Shown here one piece after another: positions 43,910 to 52,468 of a stretch of DNA of 64,000 nt. Each line of letters opens with the position of its first letter. The first letter of the stretch is position 1. The notes under the pieces are model-generated. The model was not told where the DNA came from. It saw nothing but the letters and a program-made list of their open reading frames with translations, and did no database searches. The translations under genes and the position numbers were made by a program. Source of the stretch: Nibribacter roseus (lineage in GTDB: Bacteria; Bacteroidota; Bacteroidia; Cytophagales; Hymenobacteraceae); the NCBI RefSeq assembly GCF_042662225.1, contig NZ_JBHSYQ010000003.1, positions 558,001-622,000 of the forward strand, given 5' to 3'.

Positions 43910-43985
43910 TGGTGGTGATGATTGGAATCGAACCAACGACACAAGGATTTTCAGTCCTTTGCTCTACCAACTGAGCTACATCACC
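43910..43985 (-). tRNA. tRNA-Phe (GAA), CCA encoded
   Basis: Minus-strand cloverleaf. Acceptor GGTGATG pairs with CATCACC; T8-A9 are followed by the D-stem GCTC/GAGC, the anticodon loop CTGAAAA with anticodon GAA, and the T-loop TTCGAAT. Discriminator A is followed by an encoded CCA. The body is 73 nt plus CCA. Confidence 0.96.
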
Positions 43986-44043
43986 AGCACCTTTTAGAGA
44001 CCATTCCGGAGGTATTTCGCTACCGTTCTGGTGAAAAAGTATG

Positions 44044-44073
44044 CAAAGGTAAGCAGCCAGCGCATATTTGCAA
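44044..44073 (-). promoter_or_regulatory. Promoter for tRNA-Phe
   Basis: On the minus strand, TTG (44073-44071), 19 nt, then TACCTTTG (44051-44044). Ideal Bacteroidota spacing, about 58 nt before the mature tRNA. Confidence 0.7.
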
Positions 44074-44167
44074 AACATAATCGTAAAAAATCTTTTATAC
44101 CCTTTTCCGAATACTTTGCTAAATTCGTTCGTATTAGAAGCAATTTAGAACCTTAACGCCCCGTCCT

Positions 44168-45520
44168 GTGATCAGTAGTATAGCCTTTGTCATTGTCGCT
44201 TTGTTAGGTATCGGTCTGTTTATTTGGCAGATACGGAAAATTGCCCAGAACATTAACATGGGCCGCGATAAGGAAATAACAGGTAACGTTTCTGAGCGAA
44301 TCAAAATACTTTTATTGGTGGCTTTTGGCCAACAAAAAATGTTTAAGCGGCCAATTCCGGCTATTCTACACCTGTTTGTATACATCGGTTTCCTGGTGAT
44401 TAACGTGGAGCTGATTGAAATTTTGATTGATGGCACCTTTGGCACGCACCGGGTGCTGGGCGTGTTGGGGCCGGTGTACAGTGTGCTTATGGCCATAAAT
44501 GAGGTGCTGGGTGCGCTGGTGATTATTGCCTGCGTCATCTTTATTGTACGCAGAGCCACCGGCAACGTGCCGCGCCTATCCACGGGACCTGAAATGCGTG
44601 CCTGGCCTAAAGTAGATGCCTACACCATTCTGGTGACGGAGATTGTGCTCATGCTGGCGCTGTTTGCGTTTAACATTGCCGACCTGAAACTGACCCAAAT
44701 GGCGGGGCTGGAGATTAAGGGTGCCTTTCCGGTGAGTTCTAACTTCATTAATTTGTTCGGCAGCGATGAGCAAACTCTCAAAGTAATAGCGGGTATTGGC
44801 TGGTGGGTGCACATTGTGGGTATTCTAGCCTTTATGAACTACCTGCCTAGCTCTAAGCACTTCCACATCATCATGGCTTTCCCGAACGTCTATTATACAA
44901 AGCTAGAGCCAAAGGGCCAGCTCAGTAACGTAGACAGCATCACTCACGAGATTAAAGCCATGTTAGACCCCAGCTACCAGGTGCCGCCGCTGCCCGAGGG
45001 AGCCGATCCGCAGAAGTTTGGGGCCAAAGACGTGGAAGACCTCACTTGGAAACAGCTCATGGACGCCTACACCTGCACCGAGTGCGGCCGCTGTACCAGC
45101 GTTTGTCCGGCCAACATTACCGGCAAGCTGCTTTCGCCCCGCAAAATTGTGATGGACACCCGTGATCGCATGGAAGAGAAAGGCCACTCACCAATCATCT
45201 TTGCGCCGGCTAATTACAAAGAAGAAAGTGAGCGCGTGCAGGTAACCGAGGAGAAAACACTGCTGCGCGGCTACATTTCGCCAGAGGAACTGTGGGCTTG
45301 CACTACCTGCAACGCCTGTGTAGAGTCTTGTCCGGTTAACATAAATCAGCTTTCTTCTATCATTGACATGCGCCGTTATCTGGTGCTGGAAGAATCTGCG
45401 GCACCGGCGGCCTTAAATGCCATGTTCAATAACATTGAGAACAACGGCGCACCCTGGGCTTTTTCACCTAGTGACCGCTTTAATTGGGCAGATGATTTGT
45501 ACATGACATCGAAAAATTAG
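44168..45520 (+). CDS. Membrane (Fe-S)-binding oxidoreductase subunit, HdrC/GlpC-like
   Basis: 450 residues from a GTG at 44168. The N-terminal ~250 residues hold about six membrane helices resembling a nitrate-reductase-gamma-type quinone/heme module. The C-terminal half carries two 4Fe-4S motifs: CTECGRCTSVCP (Cys303, 306, 309, 313) and CTTCNACVESCP (Cys378, 381, 384, 388). With the downstream CCG-domain protein it resembles HdrC-HdrB/GlpC-type electron transfer to or from membrane quinone. The electron donor is unknown; beta-oxidation or lactate/glycolate oxidation are plausible partners. The pair is separated by 96 nt. Confidence 0.82.
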   Translation: MISSIAFVIVALLGIGLFIWQIRKIAQNINMGRDKEITGNVSERIKILLLVAFGQQKMFKRPIPAILHLFVYIGFLVINVELIEILIDGTFGTHRVLGVLGPVYSVLMAINEVLGALVIIACVIFIVRRATGNVPRLSTGPEMRAWPKVDAYTILVTEIVLMLALFAFNIADLKLTQMAGLEIKGAFPVSSNFINLFGSDEQTLKVIAGIGWWVHIVGILAFMNYLPSSKHFHIIMAFPNVYYTKLEPKGQLSNVDSITHEIKAMLDPSYQVPPLPEGADPQKFGAKDVEDLTWKQLMDAYTCTECGRCTSVCPANITGKLLSPRKIVMDTRDRMEEKGHSPIIFAPANYKEESERVQVTEEKTLLRGYISPEELWACTTCNACVESCPVNINQLSSIIDMRRYLVLEESAAPAALNAMFNNIENNGAPWAFSPSDRFNWADDLYMTSKN

Positions 45521-45616
45521 CCACTACCACTGCGGTTGCCTAACAACCATTAGCAATTGTGCTGCATGCAGTATAAATTAGCACAAGCACATTGTCTTAC
45601 TAGCACCAAACCTGAA

Positions 45617-46423
45617 ATGTCAGAAAAAAAACAGATACAAGTACCCGTCATGGCCGATATGGCTGCCCGAGGAGAATCTCCGGAAGTGTTGTTTTGGGTA
45701 GGCTGCGCCGGCTCTTTTGATGATCGCTACAAGCGCGTTACCCGCGATTTCGTGCGGATTCTGGAGCACGTGGGCATAAGCTATGCGGTCTTAGGCATGG
45801 AAGAAAGCTGCACCGGGGAGCCAGCCAAACGAGCCGGAAACGAGTTCCTGTTCCAGATGCAGGCCATGACCAACATTGCTACCTTAGACGGTTACGGCAT
45901 AGAAACCATTGTAACGGCCTGTCCGCACTGCTTTAACACCATTAAAAATGAGTATCCGGCATTGGGCGGAAACTACGAGGTTATTCACCACAGCACGTTT
46001 TTGCAGAACCTGATCAATGAAGGAAAAGTGAAAGTAGCCGGCGGTGAAAGCTTCAAAGGTAAGCGCATCACGTTCCATGACAGCTGCTATCTGGGCCGTG
46101 CCAACAATATTTATGAAGCCCCGCGTGAAGTGTTAGCATCTCTTGATGCTGATTTGGTAGAAATGAAGCGCAGCCGCGCCAACGGACTTTGCTGCGGTGC
46201 CGGCGGAGCCCAAATGTTCAAAGAGCCTGAACCAGGTTTTAAAGATATTAACGTGGAGCGCGCCGAAGAGGCCGTTGGTACTGGAGCTGCCATTATTGCC
46301 AGTGCCTGTCCGTTCTGCATGACCATGCTCTCTGACGGCGTTAAGAGCCAGAACAAAGAAGACAGCGTTCAAGTCTTTGATATAGCCGAACTCATTGCCC
46401 AGGCCGAAGGGTTGAACCGATAG
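45617..46423 (+). CDS. CCG-domain (Fe-S)-binding protein, HdrB-like
   Basis: 268 residues from the ATG at 45617; the earlier TTG-started frame was rejected. Two cysteine-rich CCG-type regions are present: an N-terminal one (FWVGCAGSFDDR, then CTGEPAKRAG and CPHCFNTIKNEYP) and a C-terminal one (HDSCYLGR, GLCCGAGGAQMF, CPFCMTML). CCG domains ligate non-cubane Fe-S clusters in heterodisulfide reductase B and in LldE/GlpC-type oxidoreductases. It should be the partner of the membrane Fe-S protein upstream. A heptad array begins four nt after the stop. Confidence 0.88.
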   Translation: MSEKKQIQVPVMADMAARGESPEVLFWVGCAGSFDDRYKRVTRDFVRILEHVGISYAVLGMEESCTGEPAKRAGNEFLFQMQAMTNIATLDGYGIETIVTACPHCFNTIKNEYPALGGNYEVIHHSTFLQNLINEGKVKVAGGESFKGKRITFHDSCYLGRANNIYEAPREVLASLDADLVEMKRSRANGLCCGAGGAQMFKEPEPGFKDINVERAEEAVGTGAAIIASACPFCMTMLSDGVKSQNKEDSVQVFDIAELIAQAEGLNR

Positions 46424-46426
46424 CGG

Positions 46427-46462
46427 TTAACAGTAAGCAGTTAACAGTTATCAGTGTTTAGT
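46427..46462. repeat. Heptad-word array after the HdrB-like gene
   Basis: On the minus strand, words ACTGATA, ACTGTTA, ACTGCTT and ACTGTTA with period 7. Same word type as around the four-helix-bundle gene. Confidence 0.65.
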
Positions 46463-46553
46463 TGGGTTTAGCAAACTCACCCATTTGTCCTCCTTAAAGG
46501 CCTTGTGGGCGAACTAATGAACCGATGGCTAATACAACGTGAAGCATATAACC

Positions 46554-46577
46554 CTTGTTGGTGTTATCACCAACAAG
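46554..46577. repeat. Perfect 10-bp hairpin
   Basis: CTTGTTGGTG, loop TTAT, CACCAACAAG. Without a following T run; a terminator is unlikely. Role unknown; it could be an operator or RNA hairpin. Confidence 0.6.
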
Positions 46578-46593
46578 TACACCAACAACAACG

Positions 46594-46632
46594 CGATTTT
46601 GGCCTTATTTTCAGAAAACAGGCCTAAAACAG
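46594..46632. repeat. Palindromic intergenic repeat, copy 15
   Basis: CGATTTTGGCCTTATTTTC with right arm AGGCCTAAAACAG, upstream of the 160-aa hypothetical gene. Confidence 0.75.
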
Positions 46633-46700
46633 AAGATTAAATAAAGGGAAAAGTCTTAAGTCTTATCTTAATACTTGTGTCCCTAAATAATCACAAGATT

Positions 46701-47183
46701 ATGTACGTACCATTTAATGAGTTACCGCCGCACAGCCGCATATGGGTGTACCAGCTTAGCCGGCCTCTCACGCAAGAGGAAGAAGAGCGCATGAGCCGTA
46801 GGTTGGTAGACTTCGTAACGGAGTGGAGCAGCCACGGCAATAATTTACAGGCGTCTTTTGAAATACGCGAGCGCCACTTCCTAATTTTGGCCACCAATGA
46901 GCAGGTAGCTACTGCCAGCGGTTGCTCCATTGATAAGTCAGTGGCCTTTCTAAGGCAATTAGAGCAGGAGTTCAACGTTGGATTCTTTGACCGGACACTG
47001 GTAGCTTTTCATCAGGAGGGAGTGGTGCATACCGTGCCGCTGCCCCAAATGAAAAAAGAAGTATCTGAGGGTGCATTGTCGCCTGATACTCTATATTTTA
47101 ATACCTTAGTGGCGACAGTGGGCGATTTGCAGAACCAATGGCTGGTGCCCGCAAAAAATTCATGGCTGGCTCGCTACTTTTAA
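46701..47183 (+). CDS. Conserved hypothetical protein (Bacteroidota 'ABC transporter ATPase' misnomer family)
   Basis: 160 residues from the ATG at 46701 (an upstream GTG-started frame was rejected). The opening MYVPFNELPPHSRIWVYQ and the internal SFEIRERHFLILATNEQ define a Bacteroidota-specific family. It is often labelled ABC transporter ATPase in databases but lacks Walker A and B and is not an ATPase by sequence. It looks alpha-beta and cytoplasmic. Function unknown. It precedes the PorE-like lipoprotein by 31 nt on the same strand. Confidence 0.75.
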   Translation: MYVPFNELPPHSRIWVYQLSRPLTQEEEERMSRRLVDFVTEWSSHGNNLQASFEIRERHFLILATNEQVATASGCSIDKSVAFLRQLEQEFNVGFFDRTLVAFHQEGVVHTVPLPQMKKEVSEGALSPDTLYFNTLVATVGDLQNQWLVPAKNSWLARYF

Positions 47184-47214
47184 GTTGTAGCAAGAGCCTT
47201 AACCCAAGCAGTGC

Positions 47215-49152
47215 ATGATGCGAAAGTTTAATATTCTCCTGGTTTTAAGTGTAGGTCTGTTATTGGCGGCGACAGCCTGCGGTCCGTTTAAAAGTGCGGT
47301 AAAAAAAGGAGATAAAGATTTTGCCCAAGGCGAATACCAGTTAGCCGTTGAACATTACCAGGCGGCGCTAAAAAAAGGCAAAAACCTGGGGGCGGTAAAT
47401 TTTAAGCTAGCAGAGGCGTACCGCATGTCTAACCGCTTGGGGCAAGCCGAAGAATATTATAAAGCGGCCATTGACAACGGTCTTAAAAACGAAGAAACCT
47501 TGTTCCGTTACGGAATGGCTTTAAAAGCCAGCGGCAAGTATAACGAGGCATCCCAGCAACTGCAGAGTTATTTGTCTGTAGCGGCAAACCGCACCTACAT
47601 TAGTGTTGCTAAGCGCGAAGTGGAAAACCTGAAAATGCTGCCTTCTATCCTGAACACGCCCACTTACCAAGTGGTAAAACCGGTTTCAGCGGTGAACACA
47701 GCGGCTTCAGAATTTTCGCCAGTGGTACGGGAGGGACAGCTGTTGTTTACCGCCACCCGTGAACCAGTACAATACAAAGGCAACGGCGAAGGCTTTCAGA
47801 ACATTTACCAGGTAGCGTTAGCCGATACCGGAGCAGTGGCTGCCGAAGGGGCTGCTTTAGCGCCCTTACCAGGAGCCGCAAACGCCGAAGCCCGTCATGA
47901 TGCCTCCCCTACCTTTGTAAACCAAGGCCGCACTATGGTGTACGCCCGCAGCAACACTGGAAAAAGGAGCGGCCGTAACAATGTAGATCTTTATATCTCT
48001 AATTTTAAAACAGGAGAATGGTCAGAGCCCACCATGCCAACCAGCATCAATGAAGATGATGCCTGGGATGCGACTCCTGCTTTCTCACCAGATGGCCGTA
48101 CGCTTTACTTCGCCTCAGACCGTAGAGGTGGCCAAGGCGGCAACGATATTTGGAAAACAACATTAGACGCCAGCGGCCGTTTCTCGCGGCCTGTGAATTT
48201 GGGTCCTGCCATCAATACTCCCGGCAATGAAAGTTTCCCTTTTGTAGCTGAAGATGGCACTTTATATATCTCTTCAGACGGACATCCGGGGTTAGGCGGT
48301 TTAGATATTTTTAAAGTGAGCGGTGATTCTGTCATTAACCTGGGAGTGCCCATTAATTCAGTTGGCGATGATTTTTCAGTATTTTTCACTGGCGAAGACG
48401 AAGGCTTCTTTGCCTCAAACCGCAGTGGCGGACAAGGCGGTGATGACGTGTACTCGTTCCGGAAGAGACAACCAAGGTTGGTAGAATTCTATGTAGATGG
48501 CCGCGTGCTAGGTCGTAACGAAAAAACCAAGGCCACTTCTCCCATGCCCAATGTTCGGGTAACCCTGCAAACTCCAAATGGGCAAGAAGTAGCGCATACT
48601 ACTACAGATGCATCCGGTACTTTCAGTTTTAAGTTAGACACCGCCAGCACCTATTCGGTTTTAGCCGAGAGAGACGGTTTCTTCGCTGCCCGGCAGCCTA
48701 TTGTTACCCAAGGCAAAACTCCGCCGCAGGAGCAGCTGACCAAGCCATTGACAGACATCAGACTCAGCACTACGCTTACCTTAGAACCTATTATCCGGAA
48801 CAAAGCCATTGTGGTGGAGAACATCTTCTACGACTTTGACAAAGCGGACATTAGGCCAGACGCGGCGCTTGAGCTGAACAAGCTAGTGCAGACTTTGAAT
48901 GATAACCCAAAAATTACCATAGAGCTCAGCTCCCACACAGACTCACGTGGTAACGACAAATACAACCAAGACCTGTCGCAGCGCCGGGCTCAGAGCGCGG
49001 TAGATTACATTATTTCCCAAGGGATTGATGCTAGCCGCATCACTGCCCGTGGTTATGGTGAATCGCAGCCGGTAGTGCGCAATGCCAAAACCGAAGAAGA
49101 ACACCAGCGCAACCGCCGCACCGAGTTCAAAGTAACCCGGATAGAGGAATAG
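47215..49152 (+). CDS. PorE-like OmpA-family lipoprotein (TPR, PD40 propeller, regulatory domain, OmpA)
   Basis: 645 residues from ATG 47215 (or 47218). Lipoprotein signal with lipobox LAATAC (Cys22). Domains in order: TPR (about 28-110), PD40/WD40-like beta-propeller (about 165-405, repeated DVYxSNF, TLYFASDRxGGQGGxDIW motifs), carboxypeptidase-regulatory-like beta domain (about 420-500, NVRVTLQTPNGQEVAHTTTDASGTFSF), and OmpA_C peptidoglycan-binding domain (about 525-640, ending NRRTEFKV). This order matches PorE of the type IX secretion system, which tethers the machine to peptidoglycan; close paralogues exist, so PorE identity is probable, not certain. Confidence 0.8.
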   Translation: MMRKFNILLVLSVGLLLAATACGPFKSAVKKGDKDFAQGEYQLAVEHYQAALKKGKNLGAVNFKLAEAYRMSNRLGQAEEYYKAAIDNGLKNEETLFRYGMALKASGKYNEASQQLQSYLSVAANRTYISVAKREVENLKMLPSILNTPTYQVVKPVSAVNTAASEFSPVVREGQLLFTATREPVQYKGNGEGFQNIYQVALADTGAVAAEGAALAPLPGAANAEARHDASPTFVNQGRTMVYARSNTGKRSGRNNVDLYISNFKTGEWSEPTMPTSINEDDAWDATPAFSPDGRTLYFASDRRGGQGGNDIWKTTLDASGRFSRPVNLGPAINTPGNESFPFVAEDGTLYISSDGHPGLGGLDIFKVSGDSVINLGVPINSVGDDFSVFFTGEDEGFFASNRSGGQGGDDVYSFRKRQPRLVEFYVDGRVLGRNEKTKATSPMPNVRVTLQTPNGQEVAHTTTDASGTFSFKLDTASTYSVLAERDGFFAARQPIVTQGKTPPQEQLTKPLTDIRLSTTLTLEPIIRNKAIVVENIFYDFDKADIRPDAALELNKLVQTLNDNPKITIELSSHTDSRGNDKYNQDLSQRRAQSAVDYIISQGIDASRITARGYGESQPVVRNAKTEEEHQRNRRTEFKVTRIEE

Positions 49153-49174
49153 CCACACTAGAAGTAAACAAAGG

Positions 49175-49212
49175 AAGAAGGGGCTGTGTACTTAAATACA
49201 CAGCCCCTTCTT
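49175..49212 (+). terminator. Intrinsic terminator after the PorE-like gene
   Basis: Perfect 16-bp stem (AAGAAGGGGCTGTGTA and its complement), 6-nt loop, followed by AATTAG. Confidence 0.88.
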
Positions 49213-49880
49213 AATTAGCGCCTGCCTGCGAATGTCAACATTTCAGTTTGTAGGTTAACGACTTTTACTTTTAGTTAAGGCTTTATACCTCAAAAAGAAA
49301 AGGAGATGGCGCAGCGCGGATGTCTTTACCCAAGCACTACAGAAGCAGAAAACCAGCAGCAGTAGCCTTACCAGCCATGGGGATGAGCGCCTCGCTTTGA
49401 GCGGTGCCGCGCCAGCGGCAAGACCGAAGGTTTAGTGAAAAGGGCAGTGCGAATCCACAGGGCGAGGCCTCGCGGCCGTGAGCGTACGGAGCCAGAGCAA
49501 CGGAGAAGGCCGTCCTTTGGGGCTTTGGATCAGCCGCCATCACGCCAGCTCGGCAGCGGGAAAGAATGTACGGGCAGGTCGCGACCTGTCCGCCGCAGTG
49601 GCCAATGCGTTACTGACAGCTACGAAACTTCCTCGTTAGATCCCTCGGCGAGTTCGGGATGACCGCAAAAGAGAAGAATCAGGATACGTGGACCGGCAGA
49701 TGTAAACATCCCCCTTCGCCCCCTTCAAAGGGGGAGTATCAGCAATATTTAGTTCAGGAATATGTCTGCACAGGGGCTATAAGCAGCAGAAAGAAGATGG
49801 CAGAGCCTGTAAGTTATTCTCCATCTCTTCGACTAATTTTAAAACTGACTTCAGAATCAAATCGAATCAAAACAGAAACC
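49213..49880. other. Gene-poor region with dispersed-repeat modules
   Basis: About 670 bp with no supportable gene, GC-richer than its surroundings at 49370-49600. It contains GCGAGGCCTCGCGGCCG, a CAGGTCGCGACCTG dyad followed by TCCGCCGCAGTGG, GATCCCTCGGCGAGTTCGGG (a phrase widespread as a repeat in Bacteroidota) and a CCCCCTT/AAGGGGG hairpin near 49715-49732. Segments match 31999-32070. Probably accumulated intergenic repeats. Confidence 0.5.
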
Positions 49881-50084
49881 ATGTACAGCAGAATCATCTT
49901 TACACTGGCCATTGTCCTGACTACGTTAGGGGTGGCAACTGTTTTCTTTGAAATACCAGTGCTGGAAGAGTACCCGCCGTTCAGTATGGGATTTTTTAAA
50001 GGATTTTTGTTTGGGCTGGGTCCAACTTTGTTTGTGTCTGGTTGGGTGCGCCGTCAAAAAGAGCGAGAAGAAACTGCCCGATAA
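49881..50084 (+). CDS. Small membrane protein, 67 aa
   Basis: 67 residues from the ATG at 49881. Two membrane helices (IIFTLAIVLTTLGVATVFF and MGFFKGFLFGLGPTLFVSGWV) flank a short acidic-proline loop (EIPVLEEYPPFS), and the C-terminus is basic and acidic (RRQKEREETAR). No family recognised. The frame extends 74 codons upstream from 49659 but that part is repeat-derived and was rejected. A terminator follows. Confidence 0.6.
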   Translation: MYSRIIFTLAIVLTTLGVATVFFEIPVLEEYPPFSMGFFKGFLFGLGPTLFVSGWVRRQKEREETAR

Positions 50085-50110
50085 ATGGTAGCGTGTAAAA
50101 TGAAATAGAA

Positions 50111-50136
50111 AAAGCCTCTCAGAACCGAGAGGCTTT
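50111..50136 (+). terminator. Intrinsic terminator after the 67-aa membrane protein gene
   Basis: Perfect 10-bp stem AAAGCCTCTC/GAGAGGCTTT with a 6-nt loop, then a T-rich tract. Confidence 0.85.
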
Positions 50137-50164
50137 CTTATTTTTGCCCTTCGGAAAGGCAGGT

Positions 50165-50204
50165 GCGTTTTACCCCTGTTTTCTGAAAATTAGCCCTAAA
50201 ACGG
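50165..50204. repeat. Palindromic intergenic repeat, copy 16
   Basis: GCGTTTTACCCCTGTTTTCTG with right arm AGCCCTAAAACGGC, downstream of a separate terminator and upstream of purM. Confidence 0.7.
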
Positions 50205-50232
50205 CTTCTACTTTTTTTATCCTCAGCCTACC

Positions 50233-51402
50233 ATGAAAAACCGGTATTTGCAGCGCGGCGTTTCGGCGTCTAAAGAAGATGTACACAACGCCATCAAAAA
50301 CATTGATAAAGGCCTTTTTCCGCAGGCTTTCTGCAAAATTATACCAGACTTATTGGTAGGCGACCCAGAGTACTGCAACATCATGCACGCCGACGGGGCC
50401 GGCACCAAATCTGCGCTGGCGTATCTATACTGGAGAGAGACAGGTGATATTTCCGTCTGGAAAGGTATTGCCCAGGACGCCATTGTCATGAATACCGATG
50501 ACCTGCTGTGCGTGGGCGCCACCGAGAACATTCTGCTTTCCAGCACCATCGGGCGTAACAAAAACCTGGTGCCCGGTGAGGTAATTGCCGCCATTATAAA
50601 CGGTACCGAAGAAGTGCTGCAGATGCTGAGAGACAACGGCATTGGTATTTACAGCACCGGTGGCGAGACCGCCGATGTGGGGGATCTGGTACGTACTATT
50701 ATTGTGGACAGCACCGTCACCGCCCGCATGAAACGCAGCTATGTGATCTCGAACCACACCATTCAGGCTGGCGATGTGATTGTGGGTTTTGCTTCTTACG
50801 GACAGGCTACCTATGAAAGCGAGTACAACGGCGGCATGGGCAGCAACGGTCTTACCAGCGCCCGCCACGATGTTTTCGCCAATTACCTGGCCCAAGCCTA
50901 TCCCGAAAGCTTTGACCCAGCCGTGCCTTCTGATTTGGTTTATTCCGGCAGCTGCAAACTCACCGATGTAAATGAAGAAACGGGCTTAACGGTGGGCAAG
51001 CTGGTGCTGTCGCCAACCAGAACCTACGCGCCGTTGGTGCAGGCAATCTTAAAAGACTACCGCAGCCAATTGCACGGCATGGTGCATTGCAGTGGCGGCG
51101 CCCAAACCAAAGTGCTGCACTTCACCAAGAATGTACACATTATTAAAGACAACCTGTTGCCGGTGCCGCCACTATTCAGGCTCATACAGGAGCAGAGCAA
51201 CACCAGCTGGCAGGAAATGTACAAGGTCTTCAACATGGGCCACCGTCTGGAGCTGTATGTGCCGCAGGAAATTGCACAAGACCTCATCAGCATCAGCCAA
51301 TCTTTTAACATTGACGCGCAAATAATTGGTAGAGTAGAAGCCAGCCAGAAGAACGAGCTTACCATCAAGAGCCCATACGGCGAGTTCTACTATGAAGGCT
51401 AG
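50233..51402 (+). CDS. purM: Phosphoribosylformylglycinamidine cyclo-ligase (AIR synthase)
   Basis: 389 residues. PurM closes the imidazole ring of aminoimidazole ribonucleotide in purine synthesis with ATP. The AIRS domain motifs are visible: the HADGAGTKS loop (about 55-62), MNTDDLLCVGA (about 86-96), GGETADVGDL, and GSNGLTSARHDVF in the C-terminal half. It is longer than E. coli PurM (345 residues), as is normal for the Bacteroidota form. No other pur genes are adjacent. The start is ATG 50233, 13 nt after a T-rich tract. Confidence 0.93.
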   Translation: MKNRYLQRGVSASKEDVHNAIKNIDKGLFPQAFCKIIPDLLVGDPEYCNIMHADGAGTKSALAYLYWRETGDISVWKGIAQDAIVMNTDDLLCVGATENILLSSTIGRNKNLVPGEVIAAIINGTEEVLQMLRDNGIGIYSTGGETADVGDLVRTIIVDSTVTARMKRSYVISNHTIQAGDVIVGFASYGQATYESEYNGGMGSNGLTSARHDVFANYLAQAYPESFDPAVPSDLVYSGSCKLTDVNEETGLTVGKLVLSPTRTYAPLVQAILKDYRSQLHGMVHCSGGAQTKVLHFTKNVHIIKDNLLPVPPLFRLIQEQSNTSWQEMYKVFNMGHRLELYVPQEIAQDLISISQSFNIDAQIIGRVEASQKNELTIKSPYGEFYYEG

Positions 51403-51434
51403 CAGATAAAAGAATAGGAGTTTGAAAGAGAGGC

Positions 51435-51474
51435 CTGTTTTTGCGCTGTTTTGCAAAAAGTAGCGTAAAAACAG
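51435..51474. repeat. Palindromic intergenic repeat, copy 17
   Basis: CTGTTTTTGCGCTGTTTTGC with right arm AGCGTAAAAACAG, 32 nt after purM. Confidence 0.8.
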
Positions 51475-51555
51475 AGTAAGTGCATTATGCTGAATATAGG
51501 TTTGGCATAATACTTGGATATGCGCTTTCATAGATAACTCTCAAATTCTATCGCC

Positions 51556-52251
51556 ATGAAACGCCTTTACTTTTCTTTAATCGCTTTTCTTTTTGTTTCT
51601 CTGGCTTGGGCTGGCTCCAGACATGATGCCGCTATTCTGGTAGAAAGCCAGCGTGGTGAATTATTTCAGCTTGCCATTGGCGGGCGTATGATCAACCCGG
51701 TAGCGCAAAGAAGAGTAGCCGTAGGCGATTTACCAGCCGGAAGGCACTTAGTAGATGTGCGTGTGCTAGTCCCCGGCTTCAGACCACAGCGCATTAGGGC
51801 AGAAGTAATTTTGCGTGATGGCTACGAAGCTGTTTTTGTGCTGACGCCTGTAAGGTACGGAAGAAGGTTGTTGTTGCAGAAGGTGGAAGAGCTGCCCCTG
51901 CACCGTCCGGCACTGCCCGCACCGGCCCCAGATCCGGCTACCAATCCAGATATTTGCCGCTACATCATGAACGAAGAGGACATTAACCGCACCCTCCGTT
52001 TCATGAAAGAAGAAGGCTTTGACGACCGCCGGCTGGAAATAGCCAAAGGCGAAATCAGGCTAGCAGGCGGTATTTTAACCGATGACCTGTACCTGCTCCT
52101 GAAAGAAATCAGGTTTGAAGACCGACGTATTGCCTTGGCCAAATATGCCTACACCTATGTGTGCGACCAGCCCAAGTTCAGCCGCGTGTTTGACGCCTTC
52201 GAGTTCCCCAGCAGCCGCCGCGAAATGCAGGATTTCCTGTATAGCAGGTAA
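51556..52251 (+). CDS. Exported DUF4476 protein
   Basis: 231 residues. Signal peptide of about 20 residues (MKRLYFSLIAFLFVSLAWA). The N-terminal part (about 25-105) is beta-rich; the C-terminal ~95 residues form the helical DUF4476 domain (NEEDINRTLRFMKEEGFDDRRLEIAKGEI, FEDRRIALAKYAYTYVCD). DUF4476 occurs mainly in Bacteroidota secreted proteins; its function is unknown. The gene converges on the DUF4293 gene, with the nested inverted repeats between them. Confidence 0.87.
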   Translation: MKRLYFSLIAFLFVSLAWAGSRHDAAILVESQRGELFQLAIGGRMINPVAQRRVAVGDLPAGRHLVDVRVLVPGFRPQRIRAEVILRDGYEAVFVLTPVRYGRRLLLQKVEELPLHRPALPAPAPDPATNPDICRYIMNEEDINRTLRFMKEEGFDDRRLEIAKGEIRLAGGILTDDLYLLLKEIRFEDRRIALAKYAYTYVCDQPKFSRVFDAFEFPSSRREMQDFLYSR

Positions 52252-52256
52252 ACTTT

Positions 52257-52291
52257 AGACACAAGACACAGGACGTAAGACACAAGATTTT
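52257..52291. repeat. Heptad-word array, left arm of a nested inverted repeat
   Basis: Words AGACACA and GGACGTA with period 7, six nt after the DUF4476 stop. An inverted match to 52434-52468 with one mismatch over ~34 bp. Confidence 0.9.
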
Positions 52292-52342
52292 AATCTGCGG
52301 GACTAGTTGGAGTTTAACTCAAGAAAAAATCCTAAACAAGTT

Positions 52343-52390
52343 AAGCCTGTTTTCAGCTTGATTTTTAAAAATCAAGCTGAAAACAGGCTT
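52343..52390. repeat. Palindromic intergenic repeat, copy 18 (perfect 48-bp palindrome)
   Basis: AAGCCTGTTTTCAGCTTGA continues through ATTTTT to the dyad axis; the second 24 bases are the exact reverse complement of the first 24. Confidence 0.95.
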
Positions 52391-52433
52391 TGCAATTCAG
52401 GATAAAAAGCTCTAAAAGGTTTGGAGCTACAAG

Positions 52434-52468
52434 AAAATCTTGTGTCTTACGTCCTGTGTCTTATGTCT
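52434..52468. repeat. Heptad-word array, right arm of a nested inverted repeat
   Basis: Words CTTGTGT, CTTACGT, CCTGTGT and CTTATGT with period 7, ending six nt before the DUF4293 stop. Confidence 0.9.

Noticed and set aside
49659..49880. N-terminal extension of the 67-aa membrane protein
   Set aside because: The extension reads through dispersed-repeat DNA (including the CCCCCTT hairpin) and has no signal or domain; the ATG at 49881 starts directly before the first membrane helix.
50425..50895. 156-codon minus-strand frame
   Set aside because: Antisense shadow of purM; high GC at third positions on the purM strand explains its openness.
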